Source of the DNA: Rhodococcus oxybenzonivorans
Lineage (GTDB): Bacteria > Actinomycetota > Actinomycetes > Mycobacteriales > Mycobacteriaceae
DNA length: 64,000 nucleotides
Assembly (NCBI RefSeq): GCF_003130705.1
Contig: NZ_CP021355.1
Span: forward strand, 248,001 to 312,000
Reading direction: 5' to 3'
The notes under the pieces were generated by a model. The model saw only the letters and a list, made by a program, of their open reading frames with translations. It searched no databases and had not been told where the DNA came from. This document shows, one piece after another, positions 8,917-17,585 of this stretch (position 1 is its first letter; every line of letters begins with the position of its first letter). The position numbers and the translations under genes are program-made.

Positions 8917-9812
8917 TTGCCATCATCACCCATCGCACTGTGTCCGTCATGCCCTACCCCGGATCAGGGGATCGGGCATCGGTGCGCGGTGTACTCGTCA
9001 TCCTCGTTGACCGACGCCCAAGGGGCGATTCTCGAACCACTGCTTCCTCCACCCGGCAACACCACGGGCAGTGGTGGTCGTCCCGAAAAGCACTGCCGCC
9101 GTCTGCGCCGCCGCCTGCATTCGCGCGCGTGCGGCACCAGTGCGTGGGCGATGAGGCGGCTGACGTGGTTTTCGAGGAACCTCCCTTGGCACTTGATGCG
9201 ATCTTCTATGTCGTTCGAGGTGGGATCGCCTGGCGGCAGTTGCCCGCCGAGTTCCCTCCCGCGACCACGGTGTACGCGATCTTCGTCCGCTGGTTTCGCG
9301 CGGGAGTATGGCAGCGGATTCACGATGCGTTACGTGATCGGGTCGGTGCAGGGCGCCGACACGGTGGCACGGTCGAGCCGAGGCTACGACGCGGGAAGAA
9401 AATCAACGGCCGCAAACGTCATATCGCGGTCGACACCAACGGGCTGCTCTGGCGGTCGTGGTAACCATGGCCGGGATTCAGGACCGCGACGGTGCCATCC
9501 GGCTGCTGGCCGCGCTGCGTGCCCGATTCTCGACAATCAGCCTGGTGTGGGCGGACGGCGGCTATGCCGGACGCCTGATCGACTGGTCGAAATGGGTGGT
9601 GTCCCTGACGGTTCAGGTCGTCAAGCGTACCGACGATGTCAAAAGGGTTCAAGGTTCTTCCCCGGCGTTGGGTAGTCGAGCGAACCTTCGCCTGGATCTG
9701 AAAACACCGCCGATGCGTCCGCGACTACGAAACCCGGCCCGACCACCACGAAGCGATGGTCTACATCGCCATGATCGCCACCATGTCACGCCGCCTCGCC
9801 CGCACGGCGTGA
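8917..9812 (+). mobile_element. Frameshifted IS5-family transposase
   Basis: Pieces in successive frames reconstruct an IS5-family transposase: SLTDAQGAILEPLLPPPGNT near 9000, LDAIFYVVRGGIAWRQLPAE near 9190-9255, KINGRKRHIAVDTNGLLW near 9400-9455, AGIQDRDGAIRLLAALRARF from 9472 and RTFAWI, ending MIATMSRRLARTA at 9812. At least two frameshifts and an extra segment of about 80 bases near 9100-9180 break it. The following 256 bases (9813-10068) contain only a possible scrap of coding sequence that I cannot identify. Confidence 0.78.
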
Positions 9813-10068
9813 CCCATCCCGGAGTTCTCAGACGCGCGCTTAGCCGCCTGGGACGCCGCGGGCCTGCCTGGCGAGTACCGCGGGGCGGTGCTGACGTTAC
9901 GAACCCGCCGGTTCGAACACCTGGCAGCTCCGGGCACGAGGAACCGGGTCAGCACCCGATGACATCGGGTAGTCCGCCACACGCGGAATACGACTCCACA
10001 GGCCCAGAACACCAATCCGAACACGATCAGGCCGACTCGTCTGCCACGCAAAGATCAAGGCGCGCTGT

Positions 10069-11085
10069 TTAGCCGGTCTTTAACACCACCCTGAACCGTG
10101 CTCCTCCGCTCATCATGTGGTCGTAGGCTTCAGCCGCGCGTTCGAGTGGGAACTCCTCGATCATCGGCCTGACGCCCGCCAGGGCGCTGAAGGCTAAGGT
10201 ATCCTGCGAGTCCGCCGAGGTCCCCGACGGCCAGCCCTGAACTGAATGTCGTCCCATAATGAACTGGGCGATGGGCACCTCTACCGGCTCCTCCGAGATG
10301 CCGACCATAATCAGTTTCCCGTCGAGGCCGAGCCCGCCGGCAGTGGCACTCATTGCCTTGCCGCTTGTGACGGTCGCTAGGATGACCTTCGCCCCGCCGA
10401 GGGCGGTGAGCGCCTCTGCCACATTCTGTGCGCCGCTGTCGATGTAGTGGCGGGCGCCCAATTTCTTTGCCAACGCCTCTTTGTCTTTCCCCCTGGCGAT
10501 CGCCACTGTCTCGAAGCCCATCTTGGTCGCAAATTGCACACCCAAATGTCCAAGACCGCCGACGCCGAGGATGGCGACCACATCGCCGGGTCGCGCCCCG
10601 CTGTTACGAAGCGCATTGAAGGTGGTGATGCCGGCGCACATCAGGGGGGCCGCCTCAAGATCAGAGAGGTCGTCCGGAAGCCACGCCAAGGCTTCTACAG
10701 GAGAGACCATGTACTCGGCATAGCCCCCGTCATAGCTAATGCCCGGCACAAGCGCGCGCTGGCAGAGGACAAAATCGCCTCGGCGGCATGGTTCGCAACT
10801 GCCGCAATGTCCTCCGTGCCACCCCACGCCGACCCGTTGGCCCGGTTTCCAGTCGTCCACGCCCGAACCGACCGCATCGATGATCCCGGCAATTTCATGT
10901 CCAGGAACACGGGGAAACCGGAGGCCGGGCCACAATCCCTCCTTGGTGAAAACGTCGCTGTGGCAGATCCCGCAAGCCTGCACCTTGATGAGAACCTGTC
11001 CCGTTCCGGGCTTGGGGACGTCGCGCTCTACGAGTTGCAGAGGCCCTCCAGGCTGTCTTACTTCCACTGCTTTCATCTTTCTCAT
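10069..11085 (-). CDS. Zinc-dependent alcohol dehydrogenase (MDR family)
   Basis: A 338-residue medium-chain dehydrogenase. Catalytic zinc ligands lie in CGICHSDVFTKEG and GHE, the structural zinc cluster in CGSCEPCRRGDFVLC, and the NAD(P) Rossmann loop is GVGGLGHLGVQFATKMG. I start at the ATG at 11085, preceded by GGAGA, because the upstream in-frame codons belong to an unrelated ferredoxin-reductase remnant. It may interconvert an aromatic or aliphatic alcohol and aldehyde beside the nearby styrene-type genes, for example 2-phenylethanol and phenylacetaldehyde; the substrate is inference. Confidence 0.9.
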   Translation of the reverse strand: MRKMKAVEVRQPGGPLQLVERDVPKPGTGQVLIKVQACGICHSDVFTKEGLWPGLRFPRVPGHEIAGIIDAVGSGVDDWKPGQRVGVGWHGGHCGSCEPCRRGDFVLCQRALVPGISYDGGYAEYMVSPVEALAWLPDDLSDLEAAPLMCAGITTFNALRNSGARPGDVVAILGVGGLGHLGVQFATKMGFETVAIARGKDKEALAKKLGARHYIDSGAQNVAEALTALGGAKVILATVTSGKAMSATAGGLGLDGKLIMVGISEEPVEVPIAQFIMGRHSVQGWPSGTSADSQDTLAFSALAGVRPMIEEFPLERAAEAYDHMMSGGARFRVVLKTG

Positions 11086-11149
11086 CCTGTGTTCTCCTTC
11101 TAATCGTATGCTGGGCAATCGGATCAAAGTCCGAGGGGTGATTGACGTC

Positions 11150-11545
11150 CCGCATGCACGGGAGCAGCAGGTCATCATCAACTTGCTCTCGGCCCGTTCG
11201 GTTTGGTGAGCACCATGTCGCGGTTCGAGGACTGGAGCCTCGCAGGACCCGCACAGGCCCTCCTCACAGCCGCTCTGGATGTCGACTGGCGTCCGCACAA
11301 TGCGTCGAGCATCCGTCGGGTCGGCCCGACATGGATGGTGAGACCGGAGTCGCGGAGTTCGACATCGAGGTTGTCCGGATCGAGCTTCGCGACGATGTGA
11401 AATGCTCGACGTGCAGCGAAGCGACCGGCCAGTAACCGGAGGCCGCCTAGCGCGGAAGCAGACGCTCAGGGCCGCACGAGTAGGTCTGGGTGCCCTCGGC
11501 CGGGTCCTTCAGCAGTGCCACGATGTCGAGCCGGGTCATGGGGGC
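11150..11545 (-). pseudogene. Remnant of a [2Fe-2S] oxygenase reductase
   Basis: Three leftward pieces belong to the C-terminal half of a vanillate-demethylase/phthalate-type reductase. They are IVALLKDPAEGTQTYSCGPE (about 11460-11540), LDVELRDSGLTIHVGP (about 11330-11380) and, one frame over, VDIQSGCEEGLCGSCEAPVL with MMTCCSRA (about 11155-11290). The plant-type ferredoxin cysteines are still visible, but frameshifts and deletions make the gene nonfunctional. Its last frame runs into the alcohol dehydrogenase frame, creating a misleading longer reading frame. Confidence 0.75.
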
Positions 11546-11663
11546 AGGCGGCGTCGACCTCACCGCCATCGCCACCGGCGCGCCGACCGGCGCTGACTCG
11601 GACGGGTCAGAGTCCACGTCACACCATCAGCGTCCGGCGAATGCACCGGGGTTTCCTCGGCCT

Positions 11664-12203
11664 TCAGGGTAGCCCGCTCAGCCGTGTCGCGGGTGGATCC
11701 GATATCGGCCCCTCGGTCGTGGTCGAATTCGCGTTCTTGATCGCGTTCCAACCGATGATCGGCAGCGCGATCGCGGCCAGCACTCCGAAGAAGTACGCGG
11801 GGCCGAGGCCGAGGACTCCGAAGATGTTGGTCTTGCCGTGGCGATTGGATCCGAAACTCAGGGCGCGGCTCTTCGTGAGGTTCCCGAAGAAGTAGAAGAG
11901 CACGTTAGACCAGCCATCGAGGACGACGATCCATCCCAGCCGATTGGCCAGCTTCTCTTTCAGGCCGGTGAACGGCATGACCCAGGCGACCGCAATCACC
12001 ATCACCCCGTTGAGAACCGGGCCGGTATGAGCACGGGCCCAACCCTCTTCGGTCCCGGGAATGTCGAATCGGACGATACGGCCGGGCCGCACTTCCCATC
12101 CCCCGAGCAGCTTGATCCATAACAGCACGCCGGAGATGAGGGTCGAGAAGATCATCAGGACCCCGTGGCCGGCCATTGTTCGTTGCAGTTGTTGTATTTG
12201 CAT
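11664..12203 (-). CDS. Styrene-oxide-isomerase-like membrane protein (second copy)
   Basis: A 179-residue, four-helix membrane protein homologous along its length to StyC at 17004-17510: MAGHGVLMIFSTLISGVLLW, GWARAHTGPVLNGVMVIAVA, GWIVVLDGWSNVLFYFFGN and AYFFGVLAAIALPIIGW. Styrene oxide isomerase opens an aryl epoxide to an aldehyde by a Meinwald rearrangement. The start at 12203 has an ideal GGAGGAG site; the longer upstream frame lacks one. It has no epoxidase partner alongside, only an AraC regulator upstream. It has diverged from StyC, so it may act on another epoxide or be redundant. Confidence 0.85.
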   Translation of the reverse strand: MQIQQLQRTMAGHGVLMIFSTLISGVLLWIKLLGGWEVRPGRIVRFDIPGTEEGWARAHTGPVLNGVMVIAVAWVMPFTGLKEKLANRLGWIVVLDGWSNVLFYFFGNLTKSRALSFGSNRHGKTNIFGVLGLGPAYFFGVLAAIALPIIGWNAIKNANSTTTEGPISDPPATRLSGLP

Positions 12204-12334
12204 TTCTCCTCCACCGGGCGTGTGACGGGTACGCGGTCTGTCTCGCCGAAGAATTGCCCGCCGACGAACCGGCCTGTGAATCACGGCCTCGGCGCCACGT
12301 CGAGGTCGACACGTGTCAGTATGCGCTCGCACCG

Positions 12335-13345
12335 TCAGTCTGCGTGCGAGTAGTTCTGCGTAGACGTACCAGCGGCATCGACTACGGGGCGTTCCGCCTG
12401 CGATCGGAACTCCCGCGGTGGCATCCCGTACGTAGTCTTGAATAGCTTCGAAAAGTACGACGAATCGAGAAGTCCCCACTGCGCGGCGATCGTCGCGATC
12501 GGTGTCGTACTGAGCCGTGGGTCGACGAGATCGCGGCGACAGTTCTCGAGACGTCGCCTGCGGATCCACTCCGTTACGGTGGTCCCTTCACCCTCGAACA
12601 TCTTCTGCAGATAGCGCGGCGAGATGTTGTGGGCGCGGGCGATGAGGTGTGAACTGAGCTCCGGGTCGTAAAGCCGGGCATCGACGAAGGCCTTGATCTG
12701 CAAAATCAGAGCAGCCCGGTGTGTCTCGGGCGGCACATTCGATTCGCAGCCGAGTTGCTCGGACAGCGCCGCCGCGAGCAGATTGAGCACCCCATTGGAC
12801 AGGTGTTGGTTTGCCGTCAGCTCTTCGACGCCCCGCAACTGTTCGGCCATCCCGACGAGGAACTTCGAGACCAGGCCGCCGATCCCCCGGCGGCCGGAGA
12901 CCCTCCTGGCCGTCATCTCGTCGAGGGCGTCCGGCCGCAGATGGATCAACTCGTGGGGGAACATCACCACCAACTGCGCGAAGTCCCTCTCGAAGCAGAC
13001 CTGGTACGGCCGTCTGGTGTCGTAGATGCTGAAATCCCCCGGGGTCAGGGCGGCCTCCCGATCGTCCTGGGTCAAGACGCAGTAGCCGCGGATCTGCATC
13101 CCCAACTTCAGGTAGCCCGGATCCGAGCGCCGGATCGCATCCGGTGTCCGGCACACCTCCACAGCCCCTCCGCTGACCTCGGAAACCTGCAGCGAACCGA
13201 CCGCCTCGGTCAGAAGTTCACCATGGAACGGGCCGGTGGTGTGGGACTTCGCGTCCAGTGGCACGAACGCGTTGGAGACCGTCTCACGCCAGGCATCGAA
13301 CTGTTGGTGGGCGGGCAGATCGTTGCACGAAAAGAGGGCACTCAC
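12335..13345 (-). CDS. AraC-family regulator next to the second isomerase
   Basis: A 336-residue protein with an AraC_binding_2/cupin-like sensor (residues 20-200; LKLGMQIRGYCVLTQDDREA) and a C-terminal AraC DNA-binding domain (ISPRYLQKMFEGEG, WGLLDSSYFSKLFKTTYGM). It is not closely similar to the two duplicate AraC proteins on either side and resembles the FeaR/NphR-like group. The isomerase-like gene follows 131 bases downstream on the same strand, so it probably controls that gene. AraC-type direct repeats lie about 240-285 bases upstream of its start. Confidence 0.85.
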   Translation of the reverse strand: MSALFSCNDLPAHQQFDAWRETVSNAFVPLDAKSHTTGPFHGELLTEAVGSLQVSEVSGGAVEVCRTPDAIRRSDPGYLKLGMQIRGYCVLTQDDREAALTPGDFSIYDTRRPYQVCFERDFAQLVVMFPHELIHLRPDALDEMTARRVSGRRGIGGLVSKFLVGMAEQLRGVEELTANQHLSNGVLNLLAAALSEQLGCESNVPPETHRAALILQIKAFVDARLYDPELSSHLIARAHNISPRYLQKMFEGEGTTVTEWIRRRRLENCRRDLVDPRLSTTPIATIAAQWGLLDSSYFSKLFKTTYGMPPREFRSQAERPVVDAAGTSTQNYSHAD

Positions 13346-13586
13346 AGGCTGGTCCTTATTCCACAGGAAGCCGTGCGGCGGGTGGGGGCGCCGCGCTCGG
13401 CTGGACGTCGATTGTCATCAGGTAGGAGGCTCAGGCGACTGCGCATCGTCCGGCGGGGGGAACAGTGCCAAAAGCAGCAAGGTTCAGCCGTTCAACAGCA
13501 GCACCTTCGGGATGGGGCTGCGTCCCAATGGGTCTGGCCCCCGCTGGCAACGATAGATGCATCACACGGTGGCGACGGTCCATATG

Positions 13587-13630
13587 GCGCAGGGATTGTC
13601 CAGATAGCGCAGGAACTTTCGGGGCGTAGG
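13587..13630. promoter_or_regulatory. AraC-type direct repeats, second copy
   Basis: GCGCAGG at 13587 and 13607 (20-base spacing) and GCGTAGG at 13624, with TTGTCCA and CTTTC between them, repeat the pattern at 6399-6443. It lies between the stop of one araC gene and the start of the next, so it could control the 12335-13345 gene. Confidence 0.5.
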
Positions 13631-13642
13631 GATTTTCGTCAA

Positions 13643-14665
13643 CTACGTCGTGGCCAGGGTTTGCGACGGCGACTGCCCGTACCGCCTGCGGTAGTCGGCG
13701 GCGAATCGGCCGAGGTGCCGAAAACCCCAGCGGTAGGCCACATCGGCGACCGCATCGTGACGCGCATCCGCCTGAATCAGGTCCTGATGGGCGCGCTCGA
13801 GCCGGAGGTCCCGGAGATAGGTCACCGGCGAGATACCGACGTACCGCGCAAATCCGTCCTGCAGGGTGCGCACGCTGACGCCGACCAATTCCGCCAGCCC
13901 GCGGACGGTCCATGCCTCCTCGGGATGGGCGTGCATCGCATCGATGGCCAGCTTGATGGTGCGCGGCCGGGCCTCCGGTGCCGGCGAGACCAGCAGGTCG
14001 CGGTGCTCATGCTTCGCCGCCAGCAGCAGACCGGTGGTCAACGCGTTTACCAGCTGGCCGGACATCAGCGGGTTGTAGAGCAGGCTGTGGTCTTCGTCCA
14101 GGTCAGCGGTAAGGGTCCGGACCAGCGCCAACCAGCTGGCACCCTCTCGGCTGGACAGGTCGAGTACCGGGTCGAACGTCACCGGCGTACGGGCGGGACG
14201 GCCGAGGAGGGCGCGCAGCTCGGCTTCGAGGTAGTCGCGGTCGAACTTGATGCCGTATTGGACGCCGTCCGCGCTCCACCGCGTGATCCGGGTCGGCTGG
14301 TGTGGCAGGTAGATGCATGCGCGCTCGGGAGTGAAGATGTTGGTCTGTCGGCCGGTCTGCGTCTCGACGCGGCCCGACAGCGGAATACTCACGTGGTAGG
14401 CGTTTTCGAGCTCACCGAAGTCCAGGCTGACTTCCGCTCCGTACGACAGTCGCCCAAGGGTCAGTGGACCGAGCCGGACCGTGCGCAGCGACATGGTGAG
14501 GTCGGGGTCCGTGGTGAGCTGGTCCAGTCGGTGCGGGTAGTACGTCTGACCGAGGGCTGCCTGGGCTTCGTCGAGGCGGCAGGTGTCGAACGCCGATACC
14601 CGGCGCTTCGATTCAGGCTCGGGTACGCCCGTTGTGTCACCCGCTGCGCGCGATGGGTCGTGCAT
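13643..14665 (-). CDS. AraC-family activator (copy B), divergent from styA
   Basis: A 340-residue paralogue of the AraC protein at 6457-7464, with the same AraC_binding_2 sensor (GAEVSLDFGELENAYHVSIP) and HTH domain (LAELVGVSVRTLQDGFARYV, ending YRRRYGQSPSQTL). The start at 14665 (MHDPSRAAGD) has a GGAGG site and aligns with the paralogue's start; the frame upstream of it is not conserved. It diverges from styA across a 486-base gap, so it is the best candidate for the styrene-responsive activator. That role is inferred from position. Confidence 0.88.
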   Translation of the reverse strand: MHDPSRAAGDTTGVPEPESKRRVSAFDTCRLDEAQAALGQTYYPHRLDQLTTDPDLTMSLRTVRLGPLTLGRLSYGAEVSLDFGELENAYHVSIPLSGRVETQTGRQTNIFTPERACIYLPHQPTRITRWSADGVQYGIKFDRDYLEAELRALLGRPARTPVTFDPVLDLSSREGASWLALVRTLTADLDEDHSLLYNPLMSGQLVNALTTGLLLAAKHEHRDLLVSPAPEARPRTIKLAIDAMHAHPEEAWTVRGLAELVGVSVRTLQDGFARYVGISPVTYLRDLRLERAHQDLIQADARHDAVADVAYRWGFRHLGRFAADYRRRYGQSPSQTLATT

Positions 14666-15151
14666 CTTCCCGCCTCCATGCCCCACGCTACCCGTGCACC
14701 CTGCGGCGTCGATCGCCGCAACCAGGGGCTGAGAACAGCGCCGACCATGCCGACTCTCCTCGATCAACTCGGAGGACGAGCTCGGCAGTGACTCCCCGCG
14801 AAAGCAAGTACACCGAGCATCGCCAGCACATCCCGCCTTCGATGCCAAAGACCCTGTGGGCACCCAGCTTGAGGGGCAGAACGTTGCAAATCCATAACGA
14901 CGAGGTAGCCGCGGCTCGCGCCCGTTACTCCGCCACAATCAGACAAGTTTGCTGTGCGGGTTTGTCCAACTATCCGTGCGCCCGAGTCAATGAATGGCCG
15001 ATCAGACCTGCGCATACTCGGTGATGCTGGTCACAGACCACGAACATCGGGTGAAAGACCGCTTGATGCGCCGAAGGCGTTCGGGCCGGTCACCGAACCC
15101 CTCGTCCATACCCACCGTCGCGTTCTCCGCGACTGCATGAGGAGACCATCC
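14666..15151. promoter_or_regulatory. Divergent araC-styA intergenic region
   Basis: There is no supported gene in these 486 bases. The right half should hold the styA promoter. A TTGTCCA at 14962 resembles the core between the direct repeats seen near the duplicated araC genes, but GCGCAGG half-sites are not clearly present. A strong AGGAG site lies just before the styA ATG. Confidence 0.4.
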
Positions 15152-16435
15152 ATGAGCAAGCGAATCGCCATCGTCGGAGCCGGAACCGCTGGCCTGCACC
15201 TCGGTCTGTACCTGAACGAGAAGGGGATCGACGCAACGATTTTCACGGATCGGAGGCCCGAGGAGTACGCGAATGTGCGGCTGCTCAACACGGTGGCGCA
15301 TCACTCGGTGACCGTTGCGCACGAGGATGACCTCGGCGTCAATCACTGGCCGAACGACGGCTACTTCGGTCACTACTACTACATCGGCGTCCCCTCGATG
15401 CCGATCGAGTTCTACGGAGATTACGCCAAGCCCAGTCGAGCGGTGGACTACCGGATCTACCTGCCGCAGTTGATGCAGGACTTCGAAGAACGCGGCGGCA
15501 AGATCGAGTACCGGCCGGTCGGCGTCGAGGACCTCACCGACCTCTCGGACGAATACGACCTCGTCGTCGTGGGCACCGGCAAGGGTGGACTCGGCCAACT
15601 CTTCGCGCGAGACGAGCAGACTTCCCCGTTCAGCGAGCCGCAGCGTCAGCTGTGTGTGGGCCTGTTCAAGGGCATCGCCGAGCCGGAAACCCGCGCCGTC
15701 ACCTTCTACATCGCGCCTGGTGCCGGAGAGATGATCGAAATCCCCACGGTGACCTTCTGCGGTCACTCGACAGCGTTGGTGATGGAGAATCACCCCGGTG
15801 GCGATCTGGAGATCCTCGCCAAGACCCATTATGACGATGACCCGCGCGCCTTCCTCGATCTCCTGCTCGAAAAGCTCCGCACTCACTACCCGACCCTCGT
15901 GGAGCGGATCGACGTGGAGGAGTTCGATCTGGCCAACGGTCCATTGGACATCCTCCAGGGCGGGGTGACGCCGACGGTGCGCCACGGCCACATCAGGCTC
16001 GCCAACGGCAAACTCGCCGTCCTGCTCGGCGACGCCCACGCGACGGTCGACCCGATGCTGGGCCAGGGCGGCAACATGGCCTCGTACGCTGCGCATGTTC
16101 TGGGCGAGGAGATTGCCGGCCACGAGGTGTTCGACGAACTGTTCTGTGAGCGTGTCGACGCGCGCCGCGCGAACCGTGTCCTCGGCGCCACTAGGTGGAC
16201 CAACTACATGCTGACCAACCTGAGGACTCTTCCCAATGAACTGGTGGAACTCCTCGGCGCGGTCAGCCTGGATCGGAAGTTGGCCGACAAGTTCACCGAC
16301 AACTTCAACTACCCCGAGGCCCAGTGGGATGTCTTCTCGAGCCCGGAGAACATGAAGGCCTGGGTCGAGCAGAACAGCACCGGCGCCGCAGAGGAGTCCG
16401 AGCGTCCTTTCGCGGAGGCGGGAGCGCAGTCATGA
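15152..16435 (+). CDS. styA: Styrene monooxygenase, oxygenase component
   Basis: A 427-residue FAD-dependent group E epoxidase that converts styrene to (S)-styrene oxide with reduced FAD supplied by StyB. The FAD-binding motif [19 protein letters not shown] is at the N-terminus, and [20 protein letters not shown] near residue 305 is the second flavin motif of the styrene/indole monooxygenase family. The ATG at 15152 follows GAGGAG; the longer upstream frame is non-conserved. styB overlaps by 4 bases. It is the first gene of styABCD. Confidence 0.95.
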   Translation: MSKRIAIVGAGTAGLHLGLYLNEKGIDATIFTDRRPEEYANVRLLNTVAHHSVTVAHEDDLGVNHWPNDGYFGHYYYIGVPSMPIEFYGDYAKPSRAVDYRIYLPQLMQDFEERGGKIEYRPVGVEDLTDLSDEYDLVVVGTGKGGLGQLFARDEQTSPFSEPQRQLCVGLFKGIAEPETRAVTFYIAPGAGEMIEIPTVTFCGHSTALVMENHPGGDLEILAKTHYDDDPRAFLDLLLEKLRTHYPTLVERIDVEEFDLANGPLDILQGGVTPTVRHGHIRLANGKLAVLLGDAHATVDPMLGQGGNMASYAAHVLGEEIAGHEVFDELFCERVDARRANRVLGATRWTNYMLTNLRTLPNELVELLGAVSLDRKLADKFTDNFNYPEAQWDVFSSPENMKAWVEQNSTGAAEESERPFAEAGAQS

Positions 16436-16968
16436 CCCGCACCGCGCAAGCGCATCCCGAGGCGGCGCCCACCGCGCCTGCGCCCGTCGACACGGTCGCC
16501 GACTCGATTCAGTTCCGCACGTCGGTGGCCCTGTTCGCCACCGGGATCGCGGTGGTGACGATGGATGACGGAGCCGGCGGAGTCCATGGTGCCACCATCA
16601 ACAGTTTCACCTCGATCAGTCTCGATCCCCCGACCGTGATGATCTCACTCAAACCCGGGTACGCCCACGAGCTGATCTCCAAGAGCGGTTGGTACGGCGT
16701 CTCCGTCCTCAGCGAGAGCCAGCAGCAACATTCGCGCTACTTCTGCGGCCGCCGGGATGCGGATTGGATTCCGGAATTTGTTGCGGGCGACTATGTTTCC
16801 ACGCTGCTCGGAAGCCTGGCGCGGTTCGAATGCAAGGTCTTCGACACGATCGACGTGCACGACCACACCCTCTTCCTGGCCCGCGTCACGCGCTGTGAAT
16901 CCGAGGACGGCTCCCCGCTGATGTTCTTCGCGAGCACCTACCACCAACCTGTTCTGGGCGATCGCTGA
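16432..16968 (+). CDS. styB: Styrene monooxygenase, flavin reductase component
   Basis: A 178-residue NADH:FAD reductase that feeds StyA. It has the flavin-reductase-like split-barrel fold, with [30 protein letters not shown] and [14 protein letters not shown]. The ATG at 16432 overlaps the styA stop (ATGA), implying translational coupling. Length is normal for StyB. Confidence 0.94.
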   Translation: MTRTAQAHPEAAPTAPAPVDTVADSIQFRTSVALFATGIAVVTMDDGAGGVHGATINSFTSISLDPPTVMISLKPGYAHELISKSGWYGVSVLSESQQQHSRYFCGRRDADWIPEFVAGDYVSTLLGSLARFECKVFDTIDVHDHTLFLARVTRCESEDGSPLMFFASTYHQPVLGDR

Positions 16969-17003
16969 CGCGATATCCCACCCTCGAGATACACGGAGAA
17001 ATC

Positions 17004-17510
17004 ATGAAAACCCTCGAACGGAAGATGTACGGTCACGGTGTGCTGATGATCTTCAGCACCCTGGTGTTCGGCCTGTTCCTGTGGATGAATCTCGTCGGCG
17101 GATTCGAGATCGTCCCGGGATACATCATCCACTTCAATATCCCGGGCTCGCCGGAAGGGTGGGCGAAGGCGCACATGGGGCCGGCCCTCAACGGCATGAT
17201 GGTCATCGCGGTCGCCGTGGTCCTACCCAGGCTCGCCTTCCCGCTCAAGACCGCGAAACGGCTCGGCTACATCGTCGTTCTCGACGGATGGTCGAACGTC
17301 TGCTTCTACTTCTTCGGCAACTTCGCTCCCAGCCGCGGACTGAGCTTCGGCTCCAACCGGCTCGGCGAGACAAACATCTTCGGCATCATTGCCCTCGCCC
17401 CGGCGTACATCTTCGGTGTCCTCGCCCTCGGCGCCCTGGCCATCATCGGCTGGAAGGCGCTGCGGCAGAACACCGCCGAGGACCGCGCACTCGAATCTGC
17501 GAATGCCTGA
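17004..17510 (+). CDS. styC: Styrene oxide isomerase
   Basis: A 168-residue integral membrane protein with four hydrophobic helices that isomerises styrene oxide to phenylacetaldehyde. Family sequences visible are YGHGVLMIFSTLVFGLFLW, NIPGSPEGWAKAHMGPALNG and IVVLDGWSNVCFYFFGNF. Length and topology match known SOI enzymes. It lies 35 bases after styB with GGAGA before the ATG. A divergent paralogue is at 11664-12203. Confidence 0.94.
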   Translation: MKTLERKMYGHGVLMIFSTLVFGLFLWMNLVGGFEIVPGYIIHFNIPGSPEGWAKAHMGPALNGMMVIAVAVVLPRLAFPLKTAKRLGYIVVLDGWSNVCFYFFGNFAPSRGLSFGSNRLGETNIFGIIALAPAYIFGVLALGALAIIGWKALRQNTAEDRALESANA

Positions 17511-17585
17511 GACCACATTCGGGGCCGAGCCCGACGGCTCGGCTCCCTCTTCACCGCCTCACCACCTATGCAGAAAGACCTAGCG

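Noticed and set aside
9813..10068. Rightward scrap around DARLAAWDAAGLPGEYRG
   Set aside because: Looks coding-like but is too short to assign; the resemblance to DUF1772-type proteins is too weak.
12719..14791. A 690-codon rightward open frame
   Set aside because: It lies antisense to the two AraC genes, has no family motifs and reflects high third-position GC.
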